Positions 11,576-21,640 of a DNA stretch of 64,000 nt are shown piece by piece. Each line of letters begins with the position of its first letter. Positions within the stretch are counted from its first letter, which is position 1. The notes under the pieces are model-generated. The model worked only from the letters and a program-made list of their open reading frames with translations. It did not search any database and was not told the origin of the DNA. Location: contig CM077668.1 of assembly GCA_039707655.1 (NCBI GenBank), forward strand, positions 67,473,086-67,537,085, given 5' to 3'. Made by a program: the position numbers and the translations under genes. Source of the DNA: Elymus sibiricus. Its lineage: Eukaryota > Streptophyta > Magnoliopsida > Poales > Poaceae.

Positions 11576-13051
11576 AACAGTGGAAGAGAGGCGCCGCAGC
11601 TACGGCGGCTAGCGGTACAACAGGCAAGAAATACAAATATGGTCCAAGCCTCAAGCCTCTTCCGAAATTGCCTTACCACCTGACTGAGGAGGAAACCACA
11701 GCCGAAGTGGCTGCCCAATTGAAGGCCCATTTTGGACCGAAACCGCCCCCGCCGCCAAAGGAGAAAGTACCTGAGGATGTCATACAACACTTTATTGATA
11801 ATGCTCAACCGGCTGTCAAGCATACGGACTCAGACTATGAGCGCTGTATCAAGAAGTTATATCAGGCACAACAAAAGAAGGAGTCGAGCTCGAGCTCGAG
11901 CCAAGCAGTTGGCAAAAAAAGCGGGAAAACTGTTCCCCAGCTGGGAGAACAGGCAGTGCAATCGATCCCCCCGCTCATTGTACAAACACATGTGAGTACC
12001 GCCCATCAGCTGGTAATAACCGACGATCATAAAAGGCAGGCTAAAGAGGCCGGTCTCACTGTTGAACAACTCCTAGGCACCGAGGAACTCCCCGTGTTTA
12101 AAGCGGAGGAATTAAGATGGAAATATGTCCGCGGCCAACCTCTGGTCAAGCCTGAGCAGGTCCCACTTCTACCAACGAGAATGTACAATTTGCATAAGTG
12201 GTACATGATAGAAGCAGCAAAGACCGATCGAGAGTCCCTCATGGTGAAAGTCAAGGAAGAGCATTACTTCCATGCAAAAGATTTGTGGGTTGACTTTGAA
12301 GAGATGTTTCAATTATTCAATCAAGACGCACTCGACAAATCTATCGTCAGTTGCTATTGTCTGTAAGTGATTTCTTTCTGTAATTTAAGTCTCTAGCTAG
12401 TTGTGCTCGTTCATTACCTGTAATTATCCTCACTATATTTTTTTCTGTGGTATTATGCAGAATGAAGATGTATGAAATGAAAAAAGCTAGACGCTATGGC
12501 ATTGGGTTCATTGACCCAAATACGATTAATCAAAAGACATGGTCAATTGAATGGTCGAGAGAAGACACAGAGATCAGCTTGCTAGAGTTTTTGAAGCGAC
12601 TAAACACCCAACCAGAAATACTACTTCCTTACAACTTCGGGTGAGTGTTACTATATCTTGTACTACAAATTCTATTTTTGCTTACTAGATGTTAATAAGT
12701 GTAGTTGATGAGTTATGCACATGCCCGCTTAATTATACAAACATGTGCGCATGCAGTTTCCACTGGATCTTGTTAATCATTGAAGTTGACAAGGGAAAAG
12801 TTCAAGTACTGGACTCACTATATAAAGACCCATCCGAATACGAAATCGTGAGGGGGATGGTCGACAGGTAATTTCAATCATTATCGCACTATGTCGGCCT
12901 CTTTAGTTCATTTCCTGATACCAACTAATTAATAACTCCTTTATTCATTTTCTTTGCCGGTGGGCAGGGCTTGGCAAAAGTTCATCAAAGAGGTCCCCGG
13001 CGAATGGAAACAACAGCTGAAATGGGTGCAACCCAAGGTAATTAAGTAGTA

Positions 13052-13165
13052 CTCCCTCCGTCCGAAAAAGCTTGTCTCTCAAATGGATGTATCTAGCACC
13101 AAGTTAGTGCTAGATACATCCATTTGAGGCACAAGCTTGGGACAAGCTTTTTCGGACGGAGGGAG
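13052..13165. mobile_element. Stowaway MITE in an intron of the CACTA A second gene
   Basis: It is a 114 bp near-palindrome with ends CTCCCTCCGTCCGAAAAAGC and the complement, flanked by TA. It lies in the 213 bp intron between the exons ending at 13037 and starting at 13251. The corresponding intron of CACTA B lacks it, so it inserted after the two elements diverged. Confidence 0.95.
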
Positions 13166-13619
13166 TACTAGCTAGCTTGATTAATTCTAGTTTCAATACC
13201 ATTATCATGCTTGATTAATTATTATCTGATTGAATTTTATTCTCGTAAAGTGGCTGAGCCAGGCGCTAGGGAATAATTTATGCGCATACTACGTTTGCGA
13301 GACCATTCGCATGATGACGTCCGAATGGAGCAGATCTGAAAGACAACTTTGGGTACGTTTGCCAGAACACTATCCACAATTTTTTTATCATGATCTAATA
13401 TATATACACACAACTAATATATTCATCTTGATCTCCTTCTTTAAAGCTGTCGGAGATGCGTGGCAAGCTCCTACCAACGGATCGCGTACGGGCAATTCAA
13501 GAGGAAATAGTGGGATTTTTGCTCGACCAGGTCATAGATCCCAAAGGAGAATACCATTACAAGCTGTAATGCCTGCATGTAATGATCCGCAAATTGTAGG
13601 AGAAATTGTATATACCAAA

Positions 13620-13645
13620 TTGTATATATATATATATATATGTGT
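13620..13645. repeat. TA microsatellite
   Basis: A TATATATATATATATATA run lies just downstream of the last exon of the CACTA A second gene, in an AT-rich 3' region. It carries no coding signal. Confidence 0.8.
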
Positions 13646-13844
13646 ATGTGAATGGTCGTATGAGAAATTCGATGATATATATATGATCGGTTCTACGAGA
13701 AATTCTATTTATATATATATGCATAACGTGTACAGTATGTAGTAGCGTAAAGTATGTTTGAAATGAAAAAGAATTAAATGAAAAACACAAAATTAAAAGG
13801 AAAAATAAATCATAATTCATAAACCCAGAATTAAATGAAATACT

Positions 13845-13985
13845 TTTAGTCCCGGTTGGTGTTACCAACCAGGACTAAAGGTCCCCCAGCCCCCGGTGCC
13901 GGCTCGTGCCACGTGATGGGCCTTTGGTCCCGGGCCGTGTTGAACCGGGACTAAAGGCCCTTACGAACCGGCACTATAGGCCGAT
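13845..13985. repeat. CACTA A right sub-terminal repeats
   Basis: Inverted TTTTAGTCCCGGTTGGTG-type and GGTCCCGGGCCGTG-type copies run up to the right terminus. They are fewer than at the left end. Confidence 0.8.
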
Positions 13986-14081
13986 TCTGCACTAGTGTAA
14001 AACAGGCAGGCATACACGTCTTCTTGCTTCCCTCAGCACAACCGAAATAGTACAGCTTAGCCAGTTTCAGCACAACTGAAA

Positions 14082-14090
14082 TATATCAAG
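14082..14090 (+). promoter_or_regulatory. Altered TATA-like element of GRAS copy 1
   Basis: TATATCAAG occupies the position of TATATAAAG in copy 2 (25715). The right end of CACTA A is only 84 bp upstream, so promoter sequence beyond that was displaced by 12 kb. A 5' UTR intron is inferred at 14232-14775 (GTAAGA donor, TGCAG acceptor), matching copy 2. A run of about 18 C near 14409 lies inside that intron. Confidence 0.5.
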
Positions 14091-14856
14091 CTGCTCTTCT
14101 TTCCACTGACAGACAGCGCTGGGCCCTTGGCTTGCGATTCATTTCAAGTCCACAATCTCATCGGGTGACCAGTCCTGCGAATTCTAGCGTCTGTGGAATT
14201 TTGTGTGATCCTCTGCAGGCAATAATCAATAGTAAGACCCTCTTCCCCTTTTTGCTGATCAGTCTCTTGACATGTCCATCATCTGAGATACTTCTTAAGT
14301 AGCTAGGCGTGATGTCTGGTTACGATTTTTCCATCGCAATGAACTGAAGATACTGTGATTTCTAGCACAGTAACCCGTATATACATCCTTAACATATTCG
14401 GGGGGATCCCCCCCCCCCCCCCCCCCTCACCCAGGTGTTTGTAAAAAAAAAATGGAATCACTGCAATGAATCCCAGGAAAGATGTCAATGTCTTTCATAT
14501 TATTATTTTTTCAAACGGAGGCAAAAGATTTGCCTCGTCAATTAATTAAGCAGAAAAGAATTGTCAAGTTAATTAACGGAAAACCGGGTGAAAACCGACA
14601 CAAACAGACCACATGCGGACTACTCCCAAAGCATGAAATCACATGACCACACAATGTCTCTCATATTAATTTCGGCTTGATGTACTAGAGGAATATTTCG
14701 TGTATTCCAGCTTCCTCCTTTTGTTCTTCTGCTCTTCACATACTTAGTCAACTGTTAACACTGCATTTAATGCAGGAAAATGTGGAGCAAAGTGCAGCTA
14801 GACACACCGCAAAGATCGTATGAATGAGTGTATCATAAAATCAATCATGGGTACCA

Positions 14857-16929
14857 ATGACAGGCCCAGCTCCGTTGATTTTCACGGCATCATGGCAAGC
14901 ACGGCTGGCTGCGACACCTATGAGCTACTATCCGGCACTGTCAATTGTTTCCAACAAGATTGGTCCCCAATTCGACACAGTAAGCTGCAATGACACATCA
15001 GCTGGTTGGCGCCTAATCAGTGTGGCGGAGCACCCAAAGACCGACGCTGATGTAACTCTCAGCTACATAGAACAGTTGTTGATGCAGGACACTGATGACA
15101 AGGTCAGAGCACCTCATGGAGAGACTGCCATTAGAACTATGGAGGAGCCCTTTTATGAACTTCTTGGACAAAAGTATCCTGTTTTTCCTGACTTACTACC
15201 ACATTGTGGCTGTGATCGCCTAAAGAATCTAAATGGCAGTGTCAGTAAGCATAATGGACAGTTATGCAGTAATTGCACTGTACATAACAATTACCACTCC
15301 AATGAAAACTTAGAGTCTTCTCAGGCTCCATGGACTTTATCCACCACTGTTGGAGAGACAATACAATTCCCTCTGGGTGCTGAAAGACTGGAGATTGGTT
15401 TGAACATCAATGGTCTTTCCATTGCAAAAAAGCTTAGCCGAGATAATCATTCACCTCATATGAATGATAAAGAGACAATCAAGGATGTATCATTTGAAGT
15501 TCGAGGCCGAAAATTTTTCCTAGATAAAGAAGAGCTTGATTTGTTAGAAGGAAGGAGAAACAAGCAGATTGATATTTTCTCTGATGAGCCGATCCGAAAT
15601 GAGGCATTCGACAAGGTTCTACTTTGCTCTGAGCATAAACCCGTAGATGAAGGTATTATTTTGCAGCGAACCATGGCAGATACATCCACCAAGTATGCAC
15701 AGAAAGACCAAGGAAAAAAACTGGCTAGGCAAACAACCAGAGGTAAAACACGAAAGAAGAAAGAGGTGGTGGATCTCAGAACTCTCCTTATCCATTGTGC
15801 AGAAGCAGTATCTATAAACAACCACAGCTTGGCAAGTGACATACTTAAAAGCATAAGACAAGATTCTTCACCAAGTGGGGACGATACCCAGAGGCTAGCA
15901 TTTTACCTAGCAGATTGCCTGGAGATAAGATTGTCTGGAAATGGGAGTCAGATAAACCAAAACTTCATCGCTAGACCAAGGAATGCAGCATATATTCTAA
16001 AGCTATTCCATCTTGGTTTCACAGTATCTCCTTACTTGAGATCATCGTATTATTTCTCGAACAAAACCATCCTTGATGTCTCAAAGGGAAAGCCACAAGT
16101 GCACATTATTGATTTTGGCATTTGCTTTGGTTTTCAATGGCCATCATTATTGAAACAATTTGCAGATAGAGAAGGTGGTCCGCCTAAGCTTCGGATTACA
16201 GGCATAGAGCTACCCACGCCAGGTTTCCGGCCAGATAAAATGAATAACAACACACAGCTACGATTAGTTGAATATGCCAACATGTTCAAAGTACCTCTTG
16301 AATACCGGCAGATCTCATCAAAATGGGAATCCATCACCATCAAAGATTTGAACATTGACAAAGATGAAGTGCTCGTAGTCAACTGCATACACCGAATGAA
16401 GAATCTTGGTGAGGAGATAATATCCATCAATAGCGCCAGGAATAGGGTGCTCAATACCATAAGGATGATGAAGCCAAACATTTTCATCCATGGAGTTGTT
16501 AATGGATCTTACAACACCCCCTTCTTTTTATCACGGTTTAAAGAAGTCATGTACCGCTATGCTTCACTGTTTGATATGCTTGATAAAACGACTCCACGAG
16601 ATAACGAGACAAGATTGATCCTAGAGAGGGATATATATAAATATGAAATTCTCAATGTCATTGCATGTGAAGGATCGGAAAGGATTGAGAGGCCCGAGAG
16701 TTACAAGATATGGAAGGTAAGAGGCCTCAGGGCCAGGTTTGAGCAGCTTCCACTGAATCCAACCATTGTTAAAGGAATACAACATATTGTGAGACAGATT
16801 TACCACAAAGAGGTTTTTGTGGACGAAGATGACCAATTCCTATTGTTGGGATGGAAGGGAAGGATACTCTATGTATTATCCACATGGAAGCCAAGTGAGT
16901 CTGAGAATGAAGGCACTGATGATATTTGA
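14857..16929 (+). CDS. GRAS family transcription factor, LISCL/SCL9-14-33 type, copy 1 with altered N-terminus
   Basis: The 690-residue protein has a variable N-terminal half (with EEPFYELLGQKYPVFPDLLP near residue 90) and a GRAS domain from about residue 308. The domain contains LHRI (RTLLIHCAEAVS), VHIID as VHIIDFGICFGFQWPSLL (~415), LHRII (~467), a PFYRE-like segment (FFLSRFKEVMYRY, ~553) and SAW (LLGWKGRILYVLSTWKPS, ~665). GRAS proteins are nuclear transcription regulators; the LISCL group includes stress and detoxification co-activators. A 77 bp deletion relative to copy 2 shifts the original frame. The original ATG (14820) now opens a 57-codon frame ending at 14993. The GRAS frame must start at 14857, with 21 novel residues, or at the in-frame ATG 14920. 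Expression is doubtful but the domain is intact. Confidence 0.85.
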   Translation: MTGPAPLIFTASWQARLAATPMSYYPALSIVSNKIGPQFDTVSCNDTSAGWRLISVAEHPKTDADVTLSYIEQLLMQDTDDKVRAPHGETAIRTMEEPFYELLGQKYPVFPDLLPHCGCDRLKNLNGSVSKHNGQLCSNCTVHNNYHSNENLESSQAPWTLSTTVGETIQFPLGAERLEIGLNINGLSIAKKLSRDNHSPHMNDKETIKDVSFEVRGRKFFLDKEELDLLEGRRNKQIDIFSDEPIRNEAFDKVLLCSEHKPVDEGIILQRTMADTSTKYAQKDQGKKLARQTTRGKTRKKKEVVDLRTLLIHCAEAVSINNHSLASDILKSIRQDSSPSGDDTQRLAFYLADCLEIRLSGNGSQINQNFIARPRNAAYILKLFHLGFTVSPYLRSSYYFSNKTILDVSKGKPQVHIIDFGICFGFQWPSLLKQFADREGGPPKLRITGIELPTPGFRPDKMNNNTQLRLVEYANMFKVPLEYRQISSKWESITIKDLNIDKDEVLVVNCIHRMKNLGEEIISINSARNRVLNTIRMMKPNIFIHGVVNGSYNTPFFLSRFKEVMYRYASLFDMLDKTTPRDNETRLILERDIYKYEILNVIACEGSERIERPESYKIWKVRGLRARFEQLPLNPTIVKGIQHIVRQIYHKEVFVDEDDQFLLLGWKGRILYVLSTWKPSESENEGTDDI

Positions 16930-17151
16930 AGTTTCACAACAAAGACAGGTATTTGACAGTTTAATCAGCCAAAGTGGTCGCTTGTGAGGTGTTGTTTCAA
17001 CTCCCAAATGCCTTTGGATTTGTACATTGGTAATAATCGATATAATTTGGGGCATCCGAATGTGGCCTACTATCTTGAATTTGCTTCAACACTTCTATGT
17101 TTCTATTGATTTATCTACAAATGATTATCTCCAATCTACCAATATCTTGCA

Positions 17152-18676
17152 GGCCTCATTGATTCAAAGGAAATTTTGAAGAATTGGAATGCTTAGGATG
17201 TTTACTCGTTTGATTCATAGGATTGTATCCTACAAGAATTTTTCCTACGGATTCTCTTGTACGACAATCCAAAGAAATTTTATCATCCGCTCAAATCTCT
17301 TAAAAAATATCCTTTGTTTTTCTTTTGAAGCAATCAAACAAATCAAAACCCTGTAGGATTCATATGGCCATGACATTGCAGTCCTATGGTTTTCCTCTTC
17401 CTATGTTTTTTGGAGTCCTTAAAAAAAATGTGACACAGACCCCCTTGTGTCGACTCCCCAGGACGGCGCCAGGGGCCCCAAACCGTAGCGCCGCCAGCCT
17501 CCTCCTCCTCGGCAGATCTCCTGCCGCCAGTGATGGCGCGGCGATGGCGGGCTTGACACCAAAGGCACTCTGGCCGGTGGTTCGCGACGGGATCCCTCTG
17601 AGGCAACTGGGGTGTCTCTTGTGGTGTGTCTGCGTGCGGTAGGCAAGGCGGTGTCCCTAGGCTATGTGGCGGTGGCCTTCGCCTCCATGGCTGGTGGGGC
17701 GCGTGTGTTGGTGGGCAGCCCTGCTTGGTGATGGTTGGCAGTGGCGGCCGTGGATCTGCCGCCCGCCTAGATCCGCCGTGGTGTGGTTCTTGGCCGACCG
17801 GCGGCGCGTGGAGGGGCCGGTGAGGGGCGGCTGGAGGCCCTCTGCCGGCGGTTCGGTGGTTGTGTTAGTCTTCACGGCGCAGATCCGCGCGGATCCAATC
17901 AGCTGCGAGCCCGGGATGGTGTGACTGCCGGTACAAACTGTGCCGACTTTGGTCATGGCGGCGTCTTTGACGCCGTTTCTTTGTCGAGGCATTGTCATTG
18001 CAGTCTGTGTCACCTAGGTCGGGCTGCTTCGAGGGAAAAACCTAGATCTGGGTCTCCTGGATCGGACGATAGCGACACCTTTGGTGTCGTTCTCCCTCCT
18101 GGGGGAATCGTTTTGGAGCAGGTGCTGACTGAAGGGGCCTAGAGGTGGAGCGGTGTTGCATCTTCCGCATCGACGACGATGGGTCTCGACGGTGTGTAGC
18201 AATGGTGTCTCGGCATTGGACGTGGTGTTGATGGACGCGCGTAAGAGGATGGCGTTGTCTGGCGTCATGGTGGCTTCAAGCCGTCAACGGCAGAGAGGCC
18301 TGGCAAGCTCATTACATTGATCACTCGTGGAGATGGGACATCGGAAGATGGAGGTGGTGGATTCTAGAGTGTGTGCATACGGTGCACGCTAAGAGTCTGC
18401 TAGACCGGTTGGTGCTCTCGGCTTGCCGTTGGGCGGCTTGGGTGAGGCCACCGGATTAGATGGTGTGTGTTGGTACGATGTCAGGGCACTTCATCAGGCT
18501 TGTAGGTATAGCGACAAAGGTCGTCAGGAAGGTGGCTTTTGGTTGATCCATGTACTGATTTTGTGAATAATTTAATAAAAATGGATGTGTGCATCCTTGG
18601 ATGTAGCGGCCCGGGTTTCAACCTCCTTTTAGAAAAAAAATGTTTTTGGAATGGTGTGAATCAAAGGAGCCCTAAA
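17152..18676. mobile_element. MITE-like element interrupted by a LINE-like retroposon
   Basis: The ends are GGCCTCATTGATTCAAAGGA and the complement of GGGCTCCTTTGATTCA, with internal sequence rich in GGATTCATAGGATTGTATCC palindromes, typical of an abundant Triticeae MITE group. Copy 2 lacks it: there the 3' flank runs directly from CCAATCTAC to the TGTCCAACAAAC sequence. Exact ends and target duplication are not resolved, and the superfamily is uncertain. Confidence 0.6.
17431..18632 (+). mobile_element. LINE-like retroposon nested in the MITE-like element
   Basis: It is flanked by a ~10 bp duplication AAAAAAAATG (17421-17430 and 18633-18642), the right copy merging with the A tail. The 3' end (AATTTAATAAAAATGG, then GGCCCGGGTTTCAACC and a CCTTTT end) has the layout of Triticeae LINE 3' ends. 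The interior is GC-rich with no RT or endonuclease motif visible, so it is 5'-truncated or non-autonomous. Confidence 0.65.
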
Positions 18677-18799
18677 AGTGGATAACAATTGTCCAACAAA
18701 CTGACAGAAGTCAGTGATATTTCTTTTGCCACAAAATCAAGGTATGTAAATAGTGGAAGGAAGAGAAAAATGGAATGACAAAATAGATAAGCTTGACAA

Positions 18800-18968
18800 T
18801 GTTAGATGTGTGTGTTGAGGTGTGTTGGGCGGTACTACCGCTTGGTGTAGCCGGTACTACCGCCCGAGCGGTAGTACCGCTCAGGAGTGCGGTACTACCG
18901 CTTATACTGTAATCTTGTATATGTTCTGGCCTTTGGCCCCTGTGAATGTTAGTTGCTCATTCCTAACA
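18800..18968 (+). repeat. 5' LTR of the Copia element
   Basis: It is 169 bp, starts TG and ends CA, and carries four copies of the (A)GCGGTAC/GTACCGC motif in its first half. It ends TTGCTCATTCCTAACA. No base difference from the 3' LTR was found by eye. Confidence 0.95.
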
Positions 18969-18985
18969 TGGTATCAGATGCTTAG
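18969..18985 (+). promoter_or_regulatory. Primer-binding site of the Copia element
   Basis: TGGTATCAGATGC directly abuts the LTR and matches the usual initiator-Met tRNA complement (TGGTATCAGAGC) with a small difference. Confidence 0.85.
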
Positions 18986-19263
18986 GTTGCTCTCCCGCTC
19001 CCGCACGCTCGCAGCTCCGTGCTCCTCCCGTCGCCGTCGCCGTCCGATCGGCCGGCCGCCTCCTCCCCGTCCGGCAGCCGCCGCCGTCGCTGCCTGCCCG
19101 GCCGCCGCTGTCGCCGCCTGCCTCGCCCCCGCCTCCTCCTCGTCCGGCCGCTGGGGCTGCCGCCGCCGCCGCCTGCCTCGCCCCGCAGTGGCCGCCGCCC
19201 GCCTCGCCGCCAGGCCTCCCCCCCCTCCGCCCGGCCTCCTCCTCCTCCTCCGCGCCGTCCCGC

Positions 19264-21423
19264 GTTGATGAGGTGGGTGGATGCAGAAACTGCCTCAGCC
19301 CAAAAATGGGGTGGAAGAGAGGCAGCGATCATCATCGCCCGAGCCGTCTCAAGCAAATGGCGATGTTTGCGTTCAGCAACACCATTCTGAGCATGGGCAC
19401 CGGGGCAAGAGAACTGGGCAAGAGTACCCTGCTCCGCAAGAAATCCACGCAACATATGAGAGATATACTCTCCAGCTGAGTCAGCACGAAAGATACGAAT
19501 GGGCGTGGAAAACTGGGTGTGAACCATGGCAGCAAATCGTTTATATATAGAGAGAACCTCGCTACGAGATTTCATGAAGTAGAGCCAAGTGTAGCGAGAG
19601 AAATCATCAATAAACAACACATAGTAGCGATGACCACCTTTCGAATCAAAGGGAGCAGGACCCCAGACATCAGAATGAACTAAGTCAAAAGGATGCTGAG
19701 ATACAGACTCACTGGTGGGATAAGGTAACTGGGTCTGTTTGCCAAGTCTGCAACCATTACAATGTAAGGAGACATCTCCAGTTACAGACCCTAAGAGGCC
19801 CTGACGAACCAAAGAAGACAAGCGAGAGCCACAGATGTGACCAAGGCGATGATGCCACTGCTGGAAGGACGCAGACGAAGAGGCAGCAAGAGCATGAGAG
19901 CTGGCAGAAGTGGTGGCAGCGGAAGGAACACAGAGCCAGTCAACCTCCCAAAGGCCCTCCGACTCACGGCGCCGGGGGCCAGCACCAACCAAAACCTTGG
20001 TGCGGCAATCCTGAATGGAGCAAGAGTCGGTATCAAGAATGACACGACAACCAGAATCAGTAAGTTGGGCAGCGGAAAAAAGATTCATGGTAAGACGAGG
20101 AACATGAGAAACACTAGGAACAGAAAACGATGGAGTAGAAAGAATGCCTCGACTAGAAACAGGAAGAGGAGTGCCATCGGCAGTGAGAACATTAAGAGGA
20201 AAAGCAAGAGGTCGAAGAGAGGATAAAACAGAAGAATCAGAGGACATATGGAAGGATGCTCCAGAATCCAGAACCCACGAGGATGTACCTGACTGAGTAG
20301 GCTCCGGCGGGGGCTGAGTGGTGGTGGCAGTCACGGCAGCAGCAGAACCCGTCGAGGAAGAACCAGAGGAAGCCAGCATGCGCTTGAGTCGCATAATGTC
20401 CTGGTCAGTGAGTGACGGAGTCGAGGGAGACACATGAGTCCCACTGGAAGAAGAGCGCCTCTGGTCTCGCTGTTTCTGGCGGCACTCAGACTCTGGATGA
20501 CCTTGCCTGGAGCAGTAGCCACAGAAAGTGTCACGGCGCGACCGGCCCCTCCCTGAAGGTGTGGGCAGAAGCGGTGGAGCAGTGAGACGAGCAGACGACA
20601 CAGGAGCTCGAGCAGCCAACACAGAGGGAACAGCAAGCAATCCAGCAGAACGGAGGCGGGTCTCCTCAGCACGAAGCTCAGCAAGCACCTCCGAGAGAGG
20701 AACACGACCACGAGCAAGCAAGTGAGCACGTCGAGGCTCAAACTTGGAACGGAGGCGAGATAAGAACTCATGGACACGCTGAAACTCCAAGTCGGACCTC
20801 ACAGTCTGGCAGCAACGGCAGGTTCCACAAACAACTGTCCGAAGAGAGTCAAGCTGGCGCCAGATGGCAGAACTCTGTGTGTAGAACTCATCAACAGAAG
20901 AGTCACTTTGCTGAAGAGCGTGCTCCTGACGCACCACAGATAGGTAGAGCGCATCACCAGAGGGCTGATACCGCTGACAGAGGTAAGACCACATGGATGC
21001 AACTGGGCCAAGTCCCATGAACTCCGAAGCAAACTGAGGGAGGACACTCGCTGTGAGAACAGCAGCAGCACGAGCATCATCATTGCACCACTGAGTGTAA
21101 GCAGACAGATCATCACGGTACACAGAGAGAGCATGTGAATAGGCGGATACCTGCTGATCATAGGCATCAACCGCAGCATCATCGAGAGCCTTGGCTGCAT
21201 CCCGGTCAGCCTGAGAAGCATCAGCAGCAAGGACCGGTGGCACCGGGGGTATTGGGGCCACGGGCGCAACAGGGCATGGCGGACAGGGGACCTCGCCAGA
21301 GAGAACCCCCCACAGGAGAAGACCGCGCATGTGGATACGCATGAAGCCCACAAACTCAGCATAGTTGGTGCCATCGAAGATTACCGAGCATCGAGGAACA
21401 GCCACATAGCCCGAGGAAGACAT
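19264..21423 (-). CDS. Copia gag-protease-integrase (inverted, integrase cut at its C-terminal side)
   Basis: The frame starts [10 protein letters not shown] at 21423. It has a gag region ([16 protein letters not shown]), a CCHC knuckle ([14 protein letters not shown]), protease DSG ([13 protein letters not shown]), the GAG-pre-integrase HHCC (HHRLGH...CNGC) and the integrase core with Asp in HSDVWGP, Asp in RADSAGEY and Glu in GVAERKH. It breaks after STHLIN at about 19264. Beyond that the minus frame reads through the GC-rich leader as meaningless Gly/Arg repeats to 18982. The missing integrase tail begins on the other strand near 21640. The coding sequence is otherwise open, so the inversion is recent. 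Confidence 0.93.
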
Positions 21424-21640
21424 GACGAGCTCAACCTGCAGTGCGGCAGTACCAGCGGTAGTACCGCCAGGGCGGTAGTACCGCTCTTGGCAGCGGTAGT
21501 ACCGCTTCTCAAGCGGTAGTACCGCCTCTTGGAAGCGGTAGTACCGCTTTGATACGAGCGGTAGTACCGCTTTGCTCCTAGCGGTAGTGCCGCTTCAACC
21601 TACTGGAATGCCTGGCCTTTAAGCGGAAGTAGAGCGGCAG
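21424..21640 (-). repeat. AGCGGTAGTACCGCT palindromic repeat cluster (displaced Copia leader)
   Basis: Seven near-exact copies of the odd-centre palindrome AGCGGTA-N-TACCGCT lie within about 150 bp. In the uninverted arrangement this would be the untranslated leader just before gag. Four more copies sit in each LTR. Confidence 0.85.

Larger units (their letters stand above)
9529..13569 (+). pseudogene. CACTA second gene: En/Spm-type region plus Ulp1/C48-like protease domain
   Basis: I read seven exons: 9529-9732, 9819-12362, 12461-12640, 12757-12867, 12968-13037, 13251-13352 and 13447-13569. All splice phases agree and all borders are GT-AG. Exon 2 holds a Transposase_24-like block (NKINAAKKKWHH..GPGGYQ, ~10335-10400; GGKLDPETG, ~10505), a GVDEV..GYYEL block that recalls DUF8039, a Pro-rich repeat and a conserved tail. 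The last exons resemble a Ulp1/C48 cysteine protease: His in FHWILLI (~12760), Asp in VLDSL (~12810), Gln/Asn in SQALGNN and Cys in LCAYYV (~13275). Defects are a one-base insertion in an A run near 10022 and a TAG at 10759. The 70 nt and 102 nt exons have the same lengths in CACTA B. Confidence 0.85.
1788..13997 (+). mobile_element. CACTA (En/Spm) transposon A, full length, 12.2 kb
   Basis: The termini are CACTAGTAGAAAAAGG on the left and the complement of CACTAGTGCAGAATCGG on the right, flanked by the 3 bp duplication TAA (1785-1787 and 13998-14000). Copy 2 of the GRAS unit carries the unoccupied site with a single TAA near 25675. Inside, in order, are sub-terminal TTAGTCCCGGTT repeats, a TATA box, a small coiled-coil/membrane ORF, TNP2, a variable spacer, a second promoter, a short conserved ORF, and a seven-exon En/Spm plus Ulp1-like gene. 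It resembles the Jorge/Caspar type, but the family name is not settled. Several genes carry stops or indels, so it is probably no longer autonomous. Confidence 0.96.

Noticed and set aside
11261..11823. Minus-strand and other-frame ORFs over the Pro-rich repeat
   Set aside because: Frame shadows of the 60 bp repeat, open because the repeat length is a multiple of three.
18982..19263. Gly/Arg-rich C-terminal extension of the inverted Copia frame
   Set aside because: It is the Copia leader read backwards after the inversion junction, not native protein.
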